Below, piece after piece: positions 61,265 to 64,000 of a DNA stretch of 64,000 nucleotides. How positions within the stretch are numbered: position 1 is the first letter of the stretch; every line of letters begins with the position of its first letter. The stretch covers positions 113,973-177,972 of the forward strand of contig JAEYNR010000017.1 of assembly GCA_023412475.1 (NCBI GenBank). Direction: 5' to 3'. The translations under genes were made by a program, and so were the position numbers. This DNA comes from Fibrobacterota bacterium (GTDB taxonomy: Bacteria > Fibrobacterota > Chitinivibrionia > Chitinivibrionales > Chitinispirillaceae). A model generated the notes under the pieces. That model was given only the letters and a program-made list of their open reading frames with translations, ran no database searches and was not told the DNA's origin.

Positions 61265-61975
61265 CTACAGCTTTAAAATGCGGTTTGCCCGTTCTTCTGC
61301 AGAGAGTACCTTCTCTTTAGCGATAGCTCCCATATCGAGAGGAAATTCCCGAAGGGTGTTTCGATCAACATAGAAGACCGTTCTTTCTTCAGGATCCATA
61401 CTTCCAAGGTATATTCCGTCATTTTCTAGTGTAAAAGTAACCTTTTCAGAACTATTGTAAGAGGTGTGGATCGTTATAGAATGAGTACCCCTTTTTAACA
61501 GACGAATTCCCCAGTATTCCTCCACAGATACATTTGCTCTGGCAGAAGCAGTTCCTAAGTCATACTCTGCGCAAAGTGAATATCCTCTCCAATCACTGGT
61601 AACAACCAGAAGTTTTGTCTTCAGATACCAGGTATTACCTGACCAGCTTACTCTGGAAAACATGTATGCGTAATCAGTATAACCATCGCCATTGAAATCC
61701 GCTTCAATATAGGAAGGAAGATTTTTATAGTCTCTGGGTCCTACATCGGGATAAATTTCAGGTCCGTACATGTCTACTTCAGGCATGCTGAATCCAACAA
61801 CATATCCTGCAATAATCTCCTGCACCTCCATTGGTATATATACATAGGCACCTATCTGGTAAGTATCCGTCTCATATTCCACCTCGACATAGGGGTCAGG
61901 GTAGAAAAGGACTTCACATCCACTAAGAACAGCCAGAAGAGCTGAAGCAGCAATTATACTTTTCCACATACCCAT
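61265..61975 (-). CDS. Lipoprotein with a calcium-type DxNGDGxxD segment
   Basis: About 236 residues. A lipoprotein signal peptide ends in the lipobox LSGC (Cys is the first mature residue). The mature part is beta-rich with many Tyr and acidic residues and includes EADFNGDGYTDYAYMF, the pattern of FG-GAP/dockerin-like calcium loops. No named family. The ATG at 61975 is chosen because AAGGTGAGG lies 7-12 bases upstream; GTG at 61981 keeps the frame. It follows the basic exported protein gene by about 50 bases and is probably cotranscribed. Confidence 0.7.
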   Translation of the reverse strand: MGMWKSIIAASALLAVLSGCEVLFYPDPYVEVEYETDTYQIGAYVYIPMEVQEIIAGYVVGFSMPEVDMYGPEIYPDVGPRDYKNLPSYIEADFNGDGYTDYAYMFSRVSWSGNTWYLKTKLLVVTSDWRGYSLCAEYDLGTASARANVSVEEYWGIRLLKRGTHSITIHTSYNSSEKVTFTLENDGIYLGSMDPEERTVFYVDRNTLREFPLDMGAIAKEKVLSAEERANRILKL

Positions 61976-62023
61976 GTTCACCTCACCTTCTTTTCTTTTT
62001 CTTTTTTCATTGAGTTTGCTGGC

Positions 62024-62770
62024 TTATTTTTTTCTTCCGGAAACAACCACTATTTTGCCTTGCTGATTTTTACTGTTGATATTTTTCTGTTCCTTCTTTA
62101 CCAGACTGCTGCTCTTATTGGGATTGCCAGGCAGATTACCGCTTCTTTTTTTATCCTTGCGGCGGTCATTATGCTTCTCCTGTTTTTGATGTTGGCCATG
62201 CTTGTTATCAGGCCTTTGCTGTTTGTGCTGGTACTGTTTTTCATTTCGTTTGTTAGCAGGATGGTACCTGTTATTATTTACTTGGTGCTTTTTGTAGACT
62301 GGTTTATATTCATGCCGGTAAACTTTGTGTTCGCGATGGTTGTGTCCTGGATTTCTGTACTCATAAACATAAACCTTTTTACTTGTGTTATAGACTCTGT
62401 GCCAGTTTGCAGTGGCTGCGCGTCGATAGAACACATGATTATGATGTAGTTTGCATGAGGGATGGCAGTAATTTACTTTTATCATCCAAGGACTAAACGC
62501 CCATGAGTTGTTTGAAGTGTGGAATGTTACTTTGCGATATCTCAGAACATGACCGCCTCCCCGAACTGACCACTGATATTCAAAACTTACACGTGCTGGC
62601 CCACTGCTCTCGCACTCTTCAAACCATGGGTCACCATCACTCACATAATCTGCTTCCACCTCATATTCGCAAGCAGAATGGGAGTTGCCGATGCTCAGGT
62701 GAAAGTTAATTTCTGCAAAAAGCACTGCCGGGATAAGCATTGCAGTAGAGACCAGATGCAGCTTTTTCAT
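62024..62770 (-). CDS. Exported protein with a long basic His/Lys/Gln-rich tail
   Basis: A 248-residue protein with a signal peptide (LVSTAMLIPAVLFA), an N-terminal ~90-residue folded part with four to five cysteines (SACEYEVEADYV...EECESSG; NYCHPSCKLHH) and a ~140-residue low-complexity tail rich in His, Lys, Asn, Gln and Arg. The tail might bind polyanions, metals or cell wall. AAGGAGGAAG precedes the ATG. Upstream partner of the lipoprotein gene. No family recognised. Confidence 0.65.
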   Translation of the reverse strand: MKKLHLVSTAMLIPAVLFAEINFHLSIGNSHSACEYEVEADYVSDGDPWFEECESSGPARVSFEYQWSVRGGGHVLRYRKVTFHTSNNSWAFSPWMIKVNYCHPSCKLHHNHVFYRRAATANWHRVYNTSKKVYVYEYRNPGHNHREHKVYRHEYKPVYKKHQVNNNRYHPANKRNEKQYQHKQQRPDNKHGQHQKQEKHNDRRKDKKRSGNLPGNPNKSSSLVKKEQKNINSKNQQGKIVVVSGRKK

Positions 62771-63064
62771 TTCTTCCTCCTTTTTTGGGATTTTTAACTT
62801 TGAAGCTCGTTTTGGGCTTCTGCCTTATAGATGTTTAAGAAGAGAAAATCCGCTCATCTTTTTTTCTATGGGTGGCAATAAGTATCCCAGTCTGCCCGAT
62901 TTTTCAGAAATACATAAAAATGTTCACAAACAGCAGATGGGTAGACACTCTCCATTATGGTTTCTGTCTGCTAAGGACTTTTTCTGGCTGAAGTGAGTCC
63001 AATATTAAGAGGCTTGGGTGTTGTTGATTTTTTGAGACTGATGATTTTTTTTATCTGATGTTTT

Positions 63065-63108
63065 CCCCGGAGATAAAAACATAGTGGGGAGAAAATTTAT
63101 CTCCGGGG
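63065..63108. repeat. Hairpin repeat family, copy B
   Basis: CCCCGGAGATAAA (63065-63077) and TTTATCTCCGGGG (63096-63108) are perfect 13-base arms around an 18-base loop. No T-run follows. Confidence 0.65.
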
Positions 63109-63376
63109 CATAAACATGATTTCAGAAAAGGAAAGCTGATAAAAGCTATTCTGCCATTTCCCTATATAAGCGGTTATCCCTGTTGAAAATCCGGAATCTA
63201 CACCAGTTAAAGGGTTACGTTTTTACTGCAGCCATTTCATTTTAAAAAATTTAAATAAAAATCTCGCTGATTTCAGGCAGCTTGAGGATCAAGAATCAAT
63301 GAAGCTTTCCAGGAGAAAGCGGAAATACAATGATAGAAATAGCAAATTTTCGCAGGTTAGGCATTCTTGAATTATA

Positions 63377-63424
63377 CCCCCCCGGAGATGAAAACCCAAC
63401 ATTGAAAAGATTAACCTCTGGGGG
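63377..63424. repeat. Hairpin repeat family, copy C
   Basis: CCCCCGGAGATGAAA and TTAACCTCTGGGGG pair with two to three mismatches around an 18-20-base loop, with the same order of elements as copies A and B. Confidence 0.5.
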
Positions 63425-63637
63425 CAAAAACTTGAGATCAATATTAATAGACATGTTAGAATTTTCCACTTCAAGCAGGCACCGAACTCACTCAGCCTTC
63501 CTTTTAAACCCCAAATCCCATATCTGCACTCCTTAATATCGTTTTGGTGCAAAGCCCTTTAACTATATTCGAAAATAAAATAGACAGTTAGCTTTTTATA
63601 CTGTAAAACAATCGGAAGTGATGGATAAGAATCGTTT

Positions 63638-64000
63638 TCAGGTGATCCCCTCTAACACCTTTTCAATAAGATACTCCCTGTTTTCAACTTTGCTGAATCT
63701 GGTAAGCATACGCGAAACCGCCGCATCAGTTACCCTCAAATGTCGGGAAATATCTGCACTTGTAAACTCAAACCAGCTTTTACATATCACTGCAAAAAGC
63801 TCCCTGGCAGTTGATCTGACATTACAGAGCCCTGCACGATAAAGATCGCTTTTTCTCAAAAGAAGCAATCTTAATACTTCATCCTCAACTTTCTCCATAC
63901 CGATATTTTCACTTATATGGCGGGCAATGCGAGCACGTCTACACCGGTCTATCTCAATAATTTTTTTAACAAACTCCTCTTTTCCTATCACATACAGTTG
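63638..64000 (-). CDS. C-terminal part of a probable REP-associated tyrosine transposase (truncated by window edge)
   Basis: The frame is open to the right edge, so the N-terminal part is outside. The visible ~120 residues start LYVIGKEEFVKKIIE, like the YVLGSEEFV segment that follows the catalytic Y1 domain in transposases of the IS200-like RAYT group, and end in a helix-turn-helix (STARELFAVICKSW...SADISRHLRVTDAAVSRMLTRF) typical of their C-termini. The HUH/Tyr catalytic domain itself cannot be seen. The nearby hairpin repeats would be its natural substrates. A stand-alone DNA-binding protein is the alternative. Confidence 0.6.
   Translation of the reverse strand, partial: QLYVIGKEEFVKKIIEIDRCRRARIARHISENIGMEKVEDEVLRLLLLRKSDLYRAGLCNVRSTARELFAVICKSWFEFTSADISRHLRVTDAAVSRMLTRFSKVENREYLIEKVLEGIT

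Larger units (their letters stand above)
62771..63637. other. Long spacer with hairpin copies B and C
   Basis: No credible gene. It carries two members of the hairpin family at 63065-63108 and 63377-63424. Open frames here, such as 63289-63552 on the minus strand, lack ribosome binding sites and cross copy C. Confidence 0.45.

Noticed and set aside
62060..62449. Very hydrophobic plus-strand frame as a membrane protein
   Set aside because: It is antisense to the His/Lys-rich tail, whose codons read as hydrophobic residues on the other strand.
63289..63552. Minus-strand 87-residue hydrophobic frame
   Set aside because: No ribosome binding site and it runs through hairpin copy C.

Overview
The window reads as a chromosomal segment of a Gram-negative, anaerobic, polysaccharide-degrading bacterium. 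Supporting genes are a class III (oxygen-independent) ribonucleotide reductase with its activase, several radical-SAM enzymes, type IV pilus genes with an outer-membrane secretin, an outer-membrane barrel protein, a lipoprotein, and exported carbohydrate-active enzymes with CBM6-like and sorting-tail-like modules. The combination is compatible with Fibrobacterota (Chitinivibrionia-like), but this is inferred from gene content only. Most of the window is housekeeping DNA; accessory character is concentrated at about 9.8-17 kb, 37.6-43.1 kb and 59.7-64 kb.

Layout. 0-9.8 kb: end of cobS, rpsU, an aspS-led minus-strand operon (aspS, exported conserved protein, UMF1-type transporter, SpoU methyltransferase), a PAS-GGDEF-EAL protein, tcdA and a TatD hydrolase. 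9.8-18.7 kb: a 1 kb spacer with a degenerate 21-bp-period repeat array, then a coupled set of a TPR protein, a 1660-residue BrxC/PglY-like (DUF6079-type) ATPase ending in a PglZ-like domain, a membrane protein and a dihydrouridine synthase. 18.7-28.1 kb: an HD-GYP protein without its HD pair, an RNA methyltransferase, an outer-membrane protein behind a sigma-54 promoter, an operon with a degenerate receiver and a ParA-TM-LysM-like-M23 fusion, a GAF/SpoIIE phosphatase, flgM behind a sigma-28-like promoter, and tRNA-Leu. 28.2-37.6 kb: a thiol/sulfur cluster (four-domain CoA-disulfide-reductase fusion, thioredoxin, divergent sigma-54 activator), a radical-SAM protein, a periplasmic TPR protein, purB and a PHP phosphatase. 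37.6-43.1 kb: a CE1-like esterase and a GH27 alpha-galactosidase between related 21-bp repeat arrays. 43.1-58.4 kb: GNAT enzyme, nrdDG, a Yip1 protein, the pilMNOPQ operon with a PilZ protein, an HDOD protein, gpgS and gpmI. 58.7-64 kb: radical-SAM protein, methyltransferase, exported proteins, and at the right edge the C-terminal part of a probable REP-associated transposase near three related hairpin repeats.

How it fits together. Signalling is dominated by c-di-GMP and surface-behaviour proteins (EAL, HD-GYP, PilZ, HDOD, SpoIIE, FlgM, type IV pilus). Four good sigma-54 promoters and one weak candidate lie upstream of unrelated genes (thioredoxin, outer-membrane protein, nrdD, Yip1, and the ATPase/PglZ operon), so an RpoN regulon is likely. 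The best candidates for something undescribed are the ATPase-PglZ fusion locus, the ParA-M23 fusion, the 21-bp-period intergenic arrays and the hairpin/transposase pair.
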